Assembly: GCA_027559495.1 (NCBI GenBank)
Contig: JAMXSV010000003.1
Span: forward strand, 62,001 to 126,000
Length of the DNA: 64,000 bases
Direction of reading: 5' to 3'
From: Aurifilum marmelostoma
Lineage: Eukaryota; Ascomycota; Sordariomycetes; Diaporthales; Cryphonectriaceae
Positions 11,596 through 23,300 of this stretch are shown piece by piece (within the stretch, counting starts at the first letter, position 1; each line of letters begins with the position of its first letter). The notes beneath the pieces are model-generated. The model worked only from the letters and a program-made list of their open reading frames with translations, was not told the origin of the DNA and made no database searches. The position numbers and the translations under genes are program-made.

Positions 11596-12577
11596 ATGCA
11601 GGCCTACTCGCAGGCTGAGGCCGGCCATGCTCTGTCAGATGGCCGGCCGGGTCAGAGCTTTGTAACGCGCTCCTTACAACAGCTGCGAGCGCCCATCGAT
11701 GGCGGTCCTGCCAATCTCCCTCTGCTGGCTTGTTGTTTCGTCACAGGCCTTTTGGATACGACCATGTTTGAAGGTGAGCACTGATACAGAGTCTTTCATT
11801 GTTGACCATCGGTCAACTCCTATATCCTATACAGGGAGCTAGTACACATGAGAGTTTGCAGAATTAAATCATCCCGATTGCCAGTCGGGATGGACACTGT
11901 GCTAGAGGTACTTCAGGCTGACCTGTCTAGCTTTCGGCACCTTCGTTTCAATGCAGACAGGCAACACAATATTCCTTGCCCTGGGAGCTTCCAATCAAAA
12001 CAACAAGCCGTACGACTGGGCACGCTCGCTCTGCTCAATCGGCTGTTTTGCGATCGGCGCATTCTTCTTCAGCCGCTTTTATCGACGCCTAAGCTCTCAG
12101 CAAGCTCAGCGGGGGTCTCTCTCCCTCGGTTTCTTCATTCAGGCCGTATGCGTATGTCTAGCCGCCGCATTGATCCAGGCCGGCGCTATTAATGAACGCC
12201 AGAGTAGCACCGGCGCTACTGACTGGAGAGAGATGGCACCCATCGCGCTCCTGAGTTTTCAGGCTGCGGGCCAGATCGTGGCGTCTCGGGTCCTAGGGGT
12301 CAACGAACTTCCGACAGTAGTTATCACGAGCTTGTTGTGCGACCTCATGTCGGATCCCAAGCTGGCAACAAGACCTGTACTGCATAGCAACCGGAAAAGA
12401 AACAATCGGATCGCCGGGTTTGTGTTAACTCTCGTTGGTAGTATCCTGGGTGGGTGGATGCTGAAAGGAACTGGAGAGGTTCAGCCTGTGCTGTGGCTCG
12501 TCTGTGGAATCAAATTTATCATCAGCTTCGCATGGTTGATTTGGAATAGTGACAAGGCCAAGGAGGAATCGAACTGA
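11596..12577 (+). CDS. DUF1275 (YoaK-type) integral membrane protein
   Basis: Predicted multi-pass membrane protein of the DUF1275/YoaK family, 274 residues. Exons are 11596-11773 and 11931-12577; the intron has a GTGAGC donor and TCTAG acceptor, and the join reads MFEGAFGTFVSMQTGNTIF, the family signature in which a small-residue segment precedes M-Q-T-G-N. About six hydrophobic segments are visible, including LPLLACCFVTGLLDTTMF, the SIGCFAIGAFFF helix, the LGFFIQAVCVCLAAAL helix, the FVLTLVGSILGGWML helix and LVCGIKFIISFAWLIW; the C-terminus ends in a charged tail. An in-frame ATG at 11485 exists upstream but 11596 fits a normal length. Function of the family is not established; in bacteria and fungi it is presumed to transport or sense a small solute. 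Isolated, with no obvious partner nearby. Confidence 0.9.
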
Positions 12578-15500
12578 ATATTAATACATGATCGTGGGCT
12601 CAATGAACTCGGAAAGCTCTTTAGGTATCTGATTAGACCGGAATGCAGACCGATGTCGCGCTCAGCATGCTTAATAACCTCAAAGTCTTGAATTATTGCA
12701 GTCGCACACGAGCACCGACCATGACCATAACTATTGCCTTGCCATCGATTGTCTACAGGCGCAGTTTCGGCACTAATTATCAGAGCAAAGACCAGGGTGA
12801 CCACCGTGTAAGCGGAACCCGGATGCTGTCAATCCACTCCCTCGCTCAGGATACGATACTAGGCATGAAGAATGCCTTGTCCAGTCTCCATGTCTGGTCT
12901 CCGCAAGCTTCTCATTTGGACTTGGTTGACGCATTTTTTATGCACAGTCAGAGACCCAACGGTCATGCTTCACTCAGGTAAAACGGCAATTTCTGACACG
13001 AGGGAAACGCTAATTATCTGCAGGTCTACGTGTGCGACGTGAGCACGAAAACTTCCGTCCATTATAGCACAAATTTTCCATGCAAGGGAGGTAGAAGGTG
13101 ACTACGTAGAACGAGTCATCGTGACGAAGGCGGAGTTTCGATTTCCAAATCCCGCCTGCATCACCGGAACTCTGACGCAGCAATTCGCCCGTTGACGGAT
13201 CCACCTTGTCTCAAGTCTTTGGCGCCTTTCAGACATAACATTTACGGAGCGCTGATCAAGACTCTGTTTTCATGACGGTATGAACAATTCCTTTTGGCTC
13301 TTGGCAGCTGAATCTACGGGGAGGATCCGCTTGGGTGCCGCACAACCTCGCAAATTGAGGCCGCCCGGATTCCGACGTAGTGCTCCGGTCCTCGGTAACA
13401 AGTTCCGATCCAAATCGAGGGGGGTATGACGGAATTGAATGACCCGATTTACTTATTATGCCGTGATCTTGCGCTATCCTATTCGGTCAATTTCATCCAA
13501 TGGATAGGCCCCAGATTATGTTGGGAATTAGCGAGTTTGTTGCCAGTCTCAGCGATTTTCGACATTATATATAAAGACATTAGTCCAGTATTCATGGCAG
13601 ATAGGCAAAATAGGGGCTCCAGTTAATCTCACCGAGGGCTGTCTTACCACTTCATTACAGATTTTCCTCTTTGCGTCTAATCACAATGTAATACTTTCGA
13701 TCAAAAGGTTGTAAAGCACGAGGCCTCATCGCAGCATCTATAACACCCGCATTGGGCCCCTTTCCCCCTCATTCAGAGGGTTATCGCCAGTCAGGTTGCA
13801 CAGCAGAAGATACTTCGGTCAACCGGACTCACCGAAAGTGATATATCATAAGCATAGCATTGCAGCATTTCTCGGCGAGTGAATCTAGTCCGTGCTGAGG
13901 GGCACTGTGTCGCAAACTCGGAGCTTGCAACACACACGCGCATTCTGCGTGGTCTTTGGTAGATTTTCGGGCACATCCTGTTGAACTTATGCCCTTTTAC
14001 ACACCGAACATTGGCCGAGTTTGAGGGATTTGATGTCTGACAGGGGATAAGCTTGAGAAGATTATCTGAGTGAGATGCTTCTTTGTTCTCCCAGGGCGAA
14101 CCTGTAACGGCATGTCCGAGTGGCTTTCTCGACGCTATCCCCGCAATATTACTAACCCCGCACCAAAGCATACAAACTATGAGATGTTTATGCGCTGCTG
14201 GGCGTGGCATCGTTTCGCCAGATTGGGGGCGGATGAAGACTTGGTACACAAAGTCGCTGTCGTGGCCACATACAACGAGCTTGGGCCTATCGGGAGCTGC
14301 CGGGCTTCTTGCTCAGAGAAATGCGTAAGAAAAGGTCCGTGTTTTGCATTCGAGACTTTGACAACCGGGTAGGATTAGGGTGGCCTGCCAGAGCTCTTGC
14401 ATGAGAGGTACTCGTATATACCTAGGCGCAGAAATGGGAGAGAAACTGCAAATACCATTTTTGAACAATGCGGCAAAAGTCTTACTTGGAGCCATCAATT
14501 GAGGGAGCTTGTAGTGAAGACAATACTATTGAATAAAACACCTGGGAGTCCAGTCCTGCAAAGTCAGATTTGATTCATTATTGCATCAGTCTCATACCAC
14601 TCAACAATCAATGAACACCAAGTCTCGTTGGCAAATTAAATGGGGCATTTTGCCTCCGTGTGTATTATCACCATACTTGTATTCCAGGCCTCCAGACCTT
14701 CTCAACATGAGTCGTAGCTGTGATGCTGATAATGTTCAGAAGCTGTCCACCATCGGCTTCTTTCAACTGTGACGGCTCGCCGACGTCTTCTTCTTCTTCA
14801 AAACCGTATCTTTTCTGACAGATGTTTTCCTCGAAGTAATAATTAAACATAATGGTTGTATGGTCCAATAATGTACAGAATATATAGCATCAGACGATAT
14901 CACCCAATTCCTTACCGGCCTGCATTCTTCTGTTTCGGATCCCGACATGTCACGAGTCCTCTCTTGCTGGGCAGCTGTTTTCACATCCTTTGACACGCGA
15001 GACCATCTATCTGAGGTTCCCATATCTTATCATCATTGGTCCGATGCAATAGGAATCCCAATTGGGTGTCCCCATAATTGCCCGCGCGTAGAAGAGTTAC
15101 TGTATCTCGCAGCCGCTCCAGCATGTGGGGTGACCCTTGCAGTATTTGTCCTAGTGACACTCCTTTTCCTTGAGCCTGTGGCACTAGCCTCAATTTTCTG
15201 AGACAGGTCGTACGGGTTAGTTGATCATTCAGGGAGGTACGGCTACCTAATGAGGGAGTGTGGACAGCCTTTCGCTGTTGTTGCTTCAGTGGCTGGTAGG
15301 CTTCAGCTTTGGCTTGGGAGCGGCGGCCTTGAACATAGATGTTGAAACCGGTGGGCGGTGTGGAAACGCTGTAGAAGACGATGTCCTTGGCATCGATGTG
15401 ACTAATGGCGGGCGAGCTTCCACTATGAGCGCTCCTTTCGAATAGGTGTTGTTTCCCTCCCCCTGGTGGTGATGTAGCCGTGGAGACGATGGCGACGGTT

Positions 15501-16704
15501 GTGCAAAGCACGGTCCCGCAGTAGTAAGTGACTGAAAAGAGCCGTGGCCTCAGTGCCGATTACTTTGTTGAATGCTTCATCAGACTTGGGACTCGCCACC
15601 ATCAAAGTAAATGGCGAGGTATGGATAGACGTTCTGTTTCTCAGGGTGCAAAACGTCAGAGGGTCAAGCTGGGCCGTGACGATTACTTCGAAAAGTACGC
15701 GATGGCTGTCCATAGGTTGAGAAGCGGAACGCGTTGCGAGTGAGGATGATCCTAGCTCCATCGGGAATACCTGGGGAGGGATCCAGGCAGCTGCCAGGGT
15801 AAGCGGGCCGCGTGCAAAGTTCCCGCAGGCCGAACGGCAAGATTTTCCATTCGCTGTTTTGCTGGTTCACGTGGTACGAATGTCCACGCAGTGTTGATGG
15901 ATTCCCGGGCGATGGCAACAATACTGTCATGTGGGCAGGCGAGCATGTTCTGTTCTTGAGTCGAATCGACTGGCGTCTGGCTATGGATGGAGAGGTCGGA
16001 GAGGAAGCATTACTGGTGTACTGTGGCTGTGGCCTGTTGGGGCCTCCGAGGCAGGTGGTGAATTCAGAAGCTCCAGTCCCGTTGTCAATCTGGATATGGT
16101 AATTGTCGCGCGGGTCTAGGCCCATATCACGTGGGCCCCGCTCGATATATATCTACAGATACTTTCCCTTCTTTTTACCCCTTTTTCCTAGAGAACTCAG
16201 AGGCTTTTCGCAACAGTACTTGGTGTGGAAAGCTCTTCTCGAGTCGTGAAACATACTCAGATGCGGCATTAGTCAGGATCGAAGTCGAGTTGAAGGGAGG
16301 GCGGCTCGCACGAGCGGTGTTGCCCCGTATGAAAATTGTAAATCGACTGTTTACGGAGCAACAGAAGCCAAAATTCTCGAAAATTCAACTTGATCAGTGT
16401 CAACTTTGTGACAAGGTGGTGCTTCGGAGAGCGTAGAAGTCGAAGGAGCAGAAGGGGCAGGTGAAACTAAGGAGAGCCTGAGTGAAATATACATGATCAA
16501 TTAGTGAAGACCGTGAAACGTACGTATATAGATGTAGAAAATATACTAGGGTAGGAAGTGGCCAAAGACTGCGGCCTTTTGGAATCGCTTACTTGATTAT
16601 TGCCGTGGAATTAAAGTCTTCTTTTTGTCTTTCTTGCATGCTGTAAACCTGCTTTAGGCAATATACCACAGCACAATAAGAGTAAGTCAGTTGGTTCTTA
16701 ATAA

Positions 16705-16722
16705 GGGGGGGAGGGGGGGGGG
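16705..16722. repeat. G7-A-G10 homopurine run
   Basis: Seven G residues, one A, then ten G residues on the plus strand inside otherwise AT-rich DNA. It could fold as a G-quadruplex or simply be a slippage-prone homopolymer; the length may be uncertain in the assembly. Confidence 0.9.
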
Positions 16723-16798
16723 ATAACAGAACATATATAAACATAAACGAATAATGACCTTAATATCATAGTCCTAAATAATTGTATAGAGAACTTAG

Positions 16799-16824
16799 AT
16801 ATATATATGTATATATATATATAT
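16799..16824. repeat. (AT)n microsatellite
   Basis: Alternating A and T for about 26 bases with one interrupting G, in an AT-rich non-coding block. Typical slippage-prone simple repeat; no gene association visible. Confidence 0.9.
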
Positions 16825-17154
16825 TCTCGAAAGGCATAGGACTTGATTCCTGTATATCCTACTACTGTAATAGCCTAGCATTTATGACCATATATGCACC
16901 AGTGGACTTATAATAAATTCTATATTAGAACACAATCCGTTCTATAATTAATAGATTTAGAATAACACCGCCTTCCCGTTTTACTTTTAAGTAGGTAATT
17001 ATAGAGAGAGAGGAAGTAACAAGTATAGATTCTCTAGTAGAACGCTACAGGGGGCCATAGAATCTTGGGCTTATTTCGTAGCTCGAAGCTGTGGTATCTT
17101 CTGTGACGAGTCACGGCTACCTGAGAAGAGAAAGAGGATGTGAGTGTGCGGGAC

Positions 17155-18166
17155 TTATCCCTGTACAGTATGAATCTCGTCTTCGTCAGCAATCTTCTGT
17201 AGGTACTCTGCGAAGGTCGCGACACCCTTGGGTACTCCATTCCATTGTAGACCCTGCTCGTCCATCAGTCGGGCTCGTATTTCCATAGCGCGCTTCCACG
17301 ATGGCAACTCCACCATGAGTTCGTGCCAGGCACGGACGTGCGGCACCCCATCCCAGATCTCATCCCATGACTGCAACAATACCTCGCTTAAGCGGAAATT
17401 CCAAGGGACAAAAGCCATATCGGCAAATGTCATCTTGTCGCCTACAAGCCACTGCGCACTTGCCTGCTTAGAGAACAGGTCGATTTCGAGCACACCGAGC
17501 ACGCGCTTGATCTCGTTCGCATAGCGCTCAATCACTGAGGGGATCTTCTCGAAAAAACAAATGCTGGAAGACGCCGCATTGCCCGTAGTAGGGACCCTGC
17601 CCACTCATTTGAAAGTGCAGGAATTGAGCACAGAGGTGCTTTTCTTTGGTAGTGGCGTAAGTTAGGCGTCCATCCACGTCGTATTGCTCGATCAAGTATT
17701 GGCAGATAGCGCCTGACTCCCATAGTGTCAGGTCGAGATTGAGATCCTCAATCGCCGGTACGCGGCCATCTGCTGCTAGTTAGAGATAGCTGCGATAGTT
17801 TCAGGAAGCATTTCTGAGGAGCGCCACCGGAATGAGAATAGAGCATCACTCCTTGGTAGCCTGAGTATAGAAAAATATGAAAGAAGAGTACTTGCTGGGA
17901 TTAATGTTGATGAAAGGCGGCTTTTTGACATCATCGAACCGAAAAGACTTGATTTCGTAGTTCAAGCCAAGCTCCTCCAATAAGAAAACAACCTATCGGG
18001 TTTATGAGCCTGTGAGTCTGACTGCGTGCCTTAAGATCCATACCTTCCATGGATTGGGGCCAGGAGCTGTGAATCCCTATTAGCACTCGACCCTGAACAA
18101 CCTCTTCACATTAGGAGACGTACGAGTGAGCCACAAGCGAATGGGTTTGATAGCGGTAGCTTCCAT
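17155..18166 (-). CDS. Ure2-like glutathione S-transferase, frameshifted as read
   Basis: Glutathione S-transferase of the fungal Ure2/GstB type. Minus-strand exons: 18166-18124, 18066-18044 (only 23 nt), 17992-17896 and 17769-17155. Splicing gives LWLTPPGPNPWKVVFLLEEL, then NPNGRVPAIEDLN and LTLWESGAICQYLIEQYD, the thioredoxin-fold glutathione site with ESGA, then the helical C-terminal domain with FADMAFVPWN. The third intron uses a GC donor (GCAAGT) with an AG acceptor; a GT donor four bases further breaks the frame. In exon 4 the frame shifts at a six-T run on the coding strand, near 17546: upstream reads QMSGQGPYYGQ, downstream EKIPSVIERYANEIKRVLG, and removing one T would join them. The gene is therefore a recent pseudogene or carries a one-base sequence error. 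Role: glutathione conjugation or reduction of electrophiles in the cytosol. Confidence 0.85.
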
Positions 18167-20077
18167 CGTTGTTATACAAGACTATAGAGCCTCTGCATCC
18201 AGGCCCAAATGAATGTAATGATGTAGCTAACATAAGCGGAAGAGTAAAAAAGAAAGACCAAATTTGCTCGAGGGGGGCTATTGCCTATTAAAAATGTAGA
18301 TGATCACATGTCCAGATCTGGGGTAGTTAGAACTAAATATGATGACCAAGGCATGAACACGCAACGGATCTGCAAGGACCACAGCCAACATCATCAACAC
18401 ATTGAATAGGACCAATGGGAAAGCTCCATCAGGTGATCAGCCCTGCAGTTGGCGTTCTCTTCTTCTTACATTACAATGGATGCATAATAGCATGTTGGTC
18501 CTCTACTCCTTGTCTAGTCTCTTCATTATGACTGTCACTCAGTTACTTGTCTACAAAAGGTTTTGGTAGCCATACCTGAGATTTTCAAGTTCTTTATTAA
18601 CTATGCCTGTGAGCTTGAATATGATTCCTAGTAACTGAACAAAGAAGGCCGATGCAAGGTTTCTTTCTGGAGATGTGATCTAGGCCACAGTTCATGCAGC
18701 TTACTCCTACGCTAGCTCACCCTAGTCCCACCAACAGCATCGCCATTTAAGTAACCCCACCACTCTTTTCAAAAATCTTTTCTCTAATATGTCCTTCCGC
18801 AAAAGCCCTAGCGATCATTATTGTCCTTTGCCTTCAACAGTCTCTGCTAGTAATCAACTTCTTCATATCTACATCTATCACTGACTCATTTAAGTATATT
18901 AAGGAACTCTTTGCAGACCTGCATGAAAAATTGCCAATAATCACAAGAGATTTCATTGCATTTGTTAAAGTCTATAAAGCAGCTGCAAATTTACTTGCTG
19001 GGTTTGTTAACATGCATGCTTTAGGAAGATCTCCACAACAATAGCAAGCACTTAGACTACATAAATAAGTAATATTAGACATTTTAGAGAATTGATACTA
19101 GACTAGCTTCTATGCAAAGTAGAGGTTCAATACATAGCACAATTTTTCCACCTATAGCCAAAAGCTAGAGAATAATTGAGTGCATTAATATTCTAAATGA
19201 CAGATACTTTGCATACTAATAATTAGAATATTGTACAAGCTACTGATTCAATTTATACAAAATAATCACAGAGAGTAAGTTCGGGCATAATGATAAGTAA
19301 GTATACATATATCTACATAGCAATATATGATTACTGTTATTTTCTTAGGCATAACTGCTAGATTAAAAGACTGCACATTATTGCATAGCTCTGCTAAAGC
19401 TCTCAGGACTAGCGAGATGAATAGAGGTAATTATTACTCATCTAGAGTCAGAAATTATCCTAGCTTTAGTGGGCCTCTATCATCTAATTATCATAGTAGC
19501 AAGATTGACTAAATATAATATAAGAATGAGTTTCTTGTGTCTTTGATTAATAAAGGCAGATGTCAGCAAGTCTATCTATTTAATTATTTTGTCACAGTAG
19601 ATCTACTTAAGCCTAATGACAATCTGGATTGCAAACCCATGGGAAGCAAGTAAGTTGCTATGAGAGCATCACCCCACTGCAACAGATTGCACAGATGTGC
19701 AAGAAATTCCTTAAGTAGAGTGCCCTCGGCCGCGTGGACTGCTTCTGATTTTGGAGATAAAGCCACAATGAACTGTTACCTTCATAGAAATGTAGTGCAC
19801 ACAGTAAGAAAGCCTGGTTGTGGTCATTTATTGAGATGAGAATGCAAGAATGTTGCTTTCAGCATTGATGACAGTAGTTCTTGTGGTTTAATTAGTTGTT
19901 GACTTCTTGTGGTGTCCCAAGTTAACCCCAAAGATCTGGGGAAGATTTGGGGGTGAGATATGGTATGAACTCAAGGTAATCAAGGCAATTCTCTCATGAC
20001 AGCAAAACGAGCTAGCAAAAGATCTTGCAAGATACAAGATCTGGGCACTTCATTGTGAGAAAATCAAGACCACGTTT
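18167..20077. other. AT-rich, CpG-poor block, possible retroelement debris
   Basis: Strongly AT-rich and nearly free of CpG, especially 18780-19600. Several stop-interrupted frames look faintly protein-like: around 18890-19040 the plus strand reads KELFADLHEKLPIITRDF and KVYKAAANLLAGF, and around 19420-19510 a basic Ser/Tyr/Arg-rich stretch. This could be a mutated gag-like portion of a retrotransposon, but no reverse transcriptase, integrase or terminal repeat could be identified. No functional gene is called. Confidence 0.45.
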
Positions 20078-20329
20078 TCATTTGAACTGGAACCACCACT
20101 TTTTCTGGTTCATCTCAGAAAGTTTCTCTTGCATGACCTGGCCTTGTTCCCTGCTGATGCTTGGACCACCACTGACTGCACCGAGAACGCGCAAATGCTC
20201 CTTCTTTAATTCTTCAAATCCAGCGTCCAGTTCCTTGTGCCACGGATACAGCACAAACACTTGGAACCCGAGAGCTGAGCTGGCAACCACGAAATTGGTT
20301 AAGGATATAGCCCTCGTTATGAACACCAT
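20078..20329 (-). CDS. Small predicted single-pass membrane protein
   Basis: An 83-codon intronless frame whose composition is coding-like. Residues about 5-28 form one hydrophobic, weakly basic-led segment (TRAISLTNFVVASSALGFQV), followed by YPWHKELDAGFEELKKEHLRVL, a charged amphipathic helix, and a C-terminus ending KKWWFQFK. This layout is typical of small mitochondrial inner-membrane proteins of fungi, but I cannot name a family. It stands alone, with no clear gene within several kilobases. If real it is probably a short housekeeping protein; otherwise a chance frame. Confidence 0.5.
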   Translation of the reverse strand: MVFITRAISLTNFVVASSALGFQVFVLYPWHKELDAGFEELKKEHLRVLGAVSGGPSISREQGQVMQEKLSEMNQKKWWFQFK

Positions 20330-23300
20330 GATGAAATTTGTGATGATACTATTAAAAAGCTGTCAGAGTCTAGGTCAAGGAACCGGTTGACCCCGTGGCC
20401 CCCGGGGGGGGGTGAGATGCGTTTAGCCCAAGCGGATGTTGAACGTACTCTATTTTTAGGGCACGGCAGGGTCAAAAATAAGAATGCTTGGACACTGATC
20501 GGGTCGTTCTGAATTTCCTGAGTATCTGTGTAGAGACCCAGAAAGGCAGAGTGCGCGTCGGCAGAATAGGAGATGAAGGAACGTTTTGGCTTAGGAAAGA
20601 AAAGGGAGATGGTCAAAAGGGTTTGGCAGGCTCAACCAGAGTATATTAGCACTGCTAGCAATCCGCGTGGGGGTAGCATGTGGATATACTTTGCGGAGTC
20701 ATGTTCTGTGGAGTAGTTCCTTTTAACACGTCAAATTTTGGCCGGTATTGCCCGATTGGAACCTCGGGATGCCCGGCTGAGGGCGTCAACCATAACGAGA
20801 TTATCAGGGGTGCATGGCAGGAATTACTAACATGGTACGTACATAGGACTGTATTTTTTTTTTTTAATATCTTTTTTGAACAGCTAGCAGCGATTCATTT
20901 CAGCATCTAGCATCCCGAAGAGGAACATAAGAAAACAGTCACGCTACTCGGCATGATATCAGTACATCAACAACATTCCTCATCACTATACACCCCGCAC
21001 GCACTCTGTTATCTTCCCTGGAGGCAAAAAGGCTCTGGGGGGCAATGTTAAGACTGAGGGTTCAAGACCGCCTTGACTTTTTGCTTAACAAGCCGGGGGG
21101 AACATCGGCCAGAGAAAGACACCGCTTGCGAAAGTATGGCGAAAAGTTTTATGGGGCTTCTTTGCAGTAGTGCTTTGTCCAAAGCTGTGTCTCACCCCTA
21201 TAATTAGGGATGTGTGTGTGTGTGGCTCATTTTTTGAGATCGGCTTGATTGCCTATTTGGCCGGATTCGTTTTGGTTCTGGTCATTGGGCAGCATGGGGT
21301 CGGTAGCGTTAGAGTGTCAGCCTTGAGCTGGGTTTGAAAGTGGCGTGATTTTGCCCTTTCAGTTCCCACAATATTTCGGAAGCTTGCAAATCACATTGCT
21401 GAGCAGACATATCAGATATCAGAAGGCTGAGTGGCCAGTTTTGAAAAATTTTCACAGATTCTGTCCCGTGTCTCGTAGTGTCAATAATTCTGTTCATAAT
21501 TTTGTCCAGCATGTCATCACTTAAGCCTCATTGGCTTATGAATTATAAATATAGCGGAGCGGATTGACAAGACGCTCGTCAAGAGTCGGTGTACTGCAGT
21601 ACATTACCATTTTACCTAATCACTTATGCTTCTCGTATACCTATGTACGGGTGAGACCTCCAGTTTAGTGGCCACGCAGTCCTTGAGTAATTATTGTGTT
21701 CTCATCGACACAGTATCTAGGATGCGGTGCGACTTGCCCTCCCTTGACATGCAAGATGATATACTGAACTACCTACCATATAATTATTCCAGCATTGATA
21801 GTGAACTTGTCGCACCTAAAGCATGCGAAGCGTGTGCGGTATCACTCCGAGTTCGGCCCGGCCCTGACGCAAGGGGGGGGCTGTTGAACCCTAATTTGTG
21901 ATTACTGTAGTGATTACCGCTCTTCAGAACCTCCAACTTATTTCCGTATTCCCCTCCGCTAGGCTGGCAACACTCCCCTCCTCCCGGTAAAAACGATATC
22001 TCGAATCGAAAAACTTGAGAGGGGTGGGGGGAAGAAATCCCACACATGTAAGTCGCATTGGCGATATTGGGACATGTTAAGGTCAGATTCTCCAGGAGAA
22101 CCGACGACCGAATCAACTTCAAGTTACGAAGGCGGCCGGCAGCAGCGCTCCACCCTTGCGCAAATGCGAAGAGAAAGAATGGCTGTGGATAAATTCTGCG
22201 TGGATGGCACACCTTGTACTCAATGAATAGTCATCTAGTATTCAGAACTAGGTGCTCTGGAACTCGACTAAGCAGGGTTTGGAATGTCCCGTATTCACTT
22301 GGAACAACACATTCCTTTCGCATGCAGCGGCCTCGTAACTTTGGGGATCTGAGGAGTGTTGTGTCTGGACTAAAGCCCAATTTTTGAGTTTCCCGAAGTC
22401 TGAGATTCACTGAAATGAAATAATGCATCGGATAGCGCAGATAGACATTTCTTTGCGGCGCAGGTCCGGGTCCTCAGAGCCGGTCCGATATGCGATGACA
22501 ACCGCGAGGAGACCGGCTGCCTCCGATTACCACCGAAGCTCAAAAGTCTCATTGAACGTGACTTAGTTATATATGAGATATGCAACAAGCTGTAAGGCTT
22601 CTGTGAGTTATTTAATAGAAGGCACGCGCCGATATGGCCGGCTTAGACGCATCTGCTACGGTTGATCATCCTGTCTACGACTGCGGAAAATGTGGCAAAA
22701 CCGCGAAAAGCTCCACACACAACAAACTACCGGATCAGAGTGTGAACCAGAGTAGCATCGTTTCTGAACGAAGCTAGTGATATTGCATCTGTGCGAGGGC
22801 CAGTGACTCACTGCCCTGGCCTGTGCGCTGTTGCCAGCCGCCTGCCCTCACCTAGATAGCCTCTGCTAGCCAGATAGCCTCTTTTACTCTCTTCTTTCCT
22901 TTCAGTAGCGCTTTTCCTATGCATCTGTTTTCCCATAGCATCTGTCTCCGTCCAGCTGAATGTGATCGCAGGTGCGTTATCTCCTCTCCTCCCTTCCAAA
23001 CTCCCACATTAATTACCACTAAATAGTTGCCTTCGATAAAGTCAATAGCGACATGTTATTTAATCATCATCATTCTACCTCCGTCCCGCCTTGTTTCGAA
23101 TATAACATTATAGAGACATTGTCAATGCTAGCAGGCCGCATAATACTTATCAGTAAGTAGCTCTATGAATCATCATCACCGTGATCGAGCTCACTTTGGC
23201 AGAAATCAAGAGCGGCTGCACAGCTATTTGAGATATGAAAATGCTTCCTATCTCCTGCGTTTGCCTAGTCTATTGCTGGGATCAAGAAACTTGGCAGCTG

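Larger units (their letters stand above)
12578..17154. other. 4.6-kb region without a clear gene
   Basis: Nothing here gives a convincing protein. Minus-strand frames of 176 codons (15511-14981) and 153 codons (16125-15664) are the longest; both are compositionally odd and do not splice into a recognisable product. The stretch around 14104-14125 contains CATGTCCGAGTGGC, which resembles the D-arm of a Leu/Ser tRNA, but no matching T-arm or acceptor stem follows. From 16.6 kb the sequence becomes strongly AT-rich, with G-runs and an (AT)n microsatellite listed separately. Confidence 0.5.

Noticed and set aside
14095..14180. Possible Leu/Ser tRNA because of CATGTCCGAGTGGC
   Set aside because: No T-arm, no pairing acceptor stem and no anticodon arm could be laid out in the following 90 bases.
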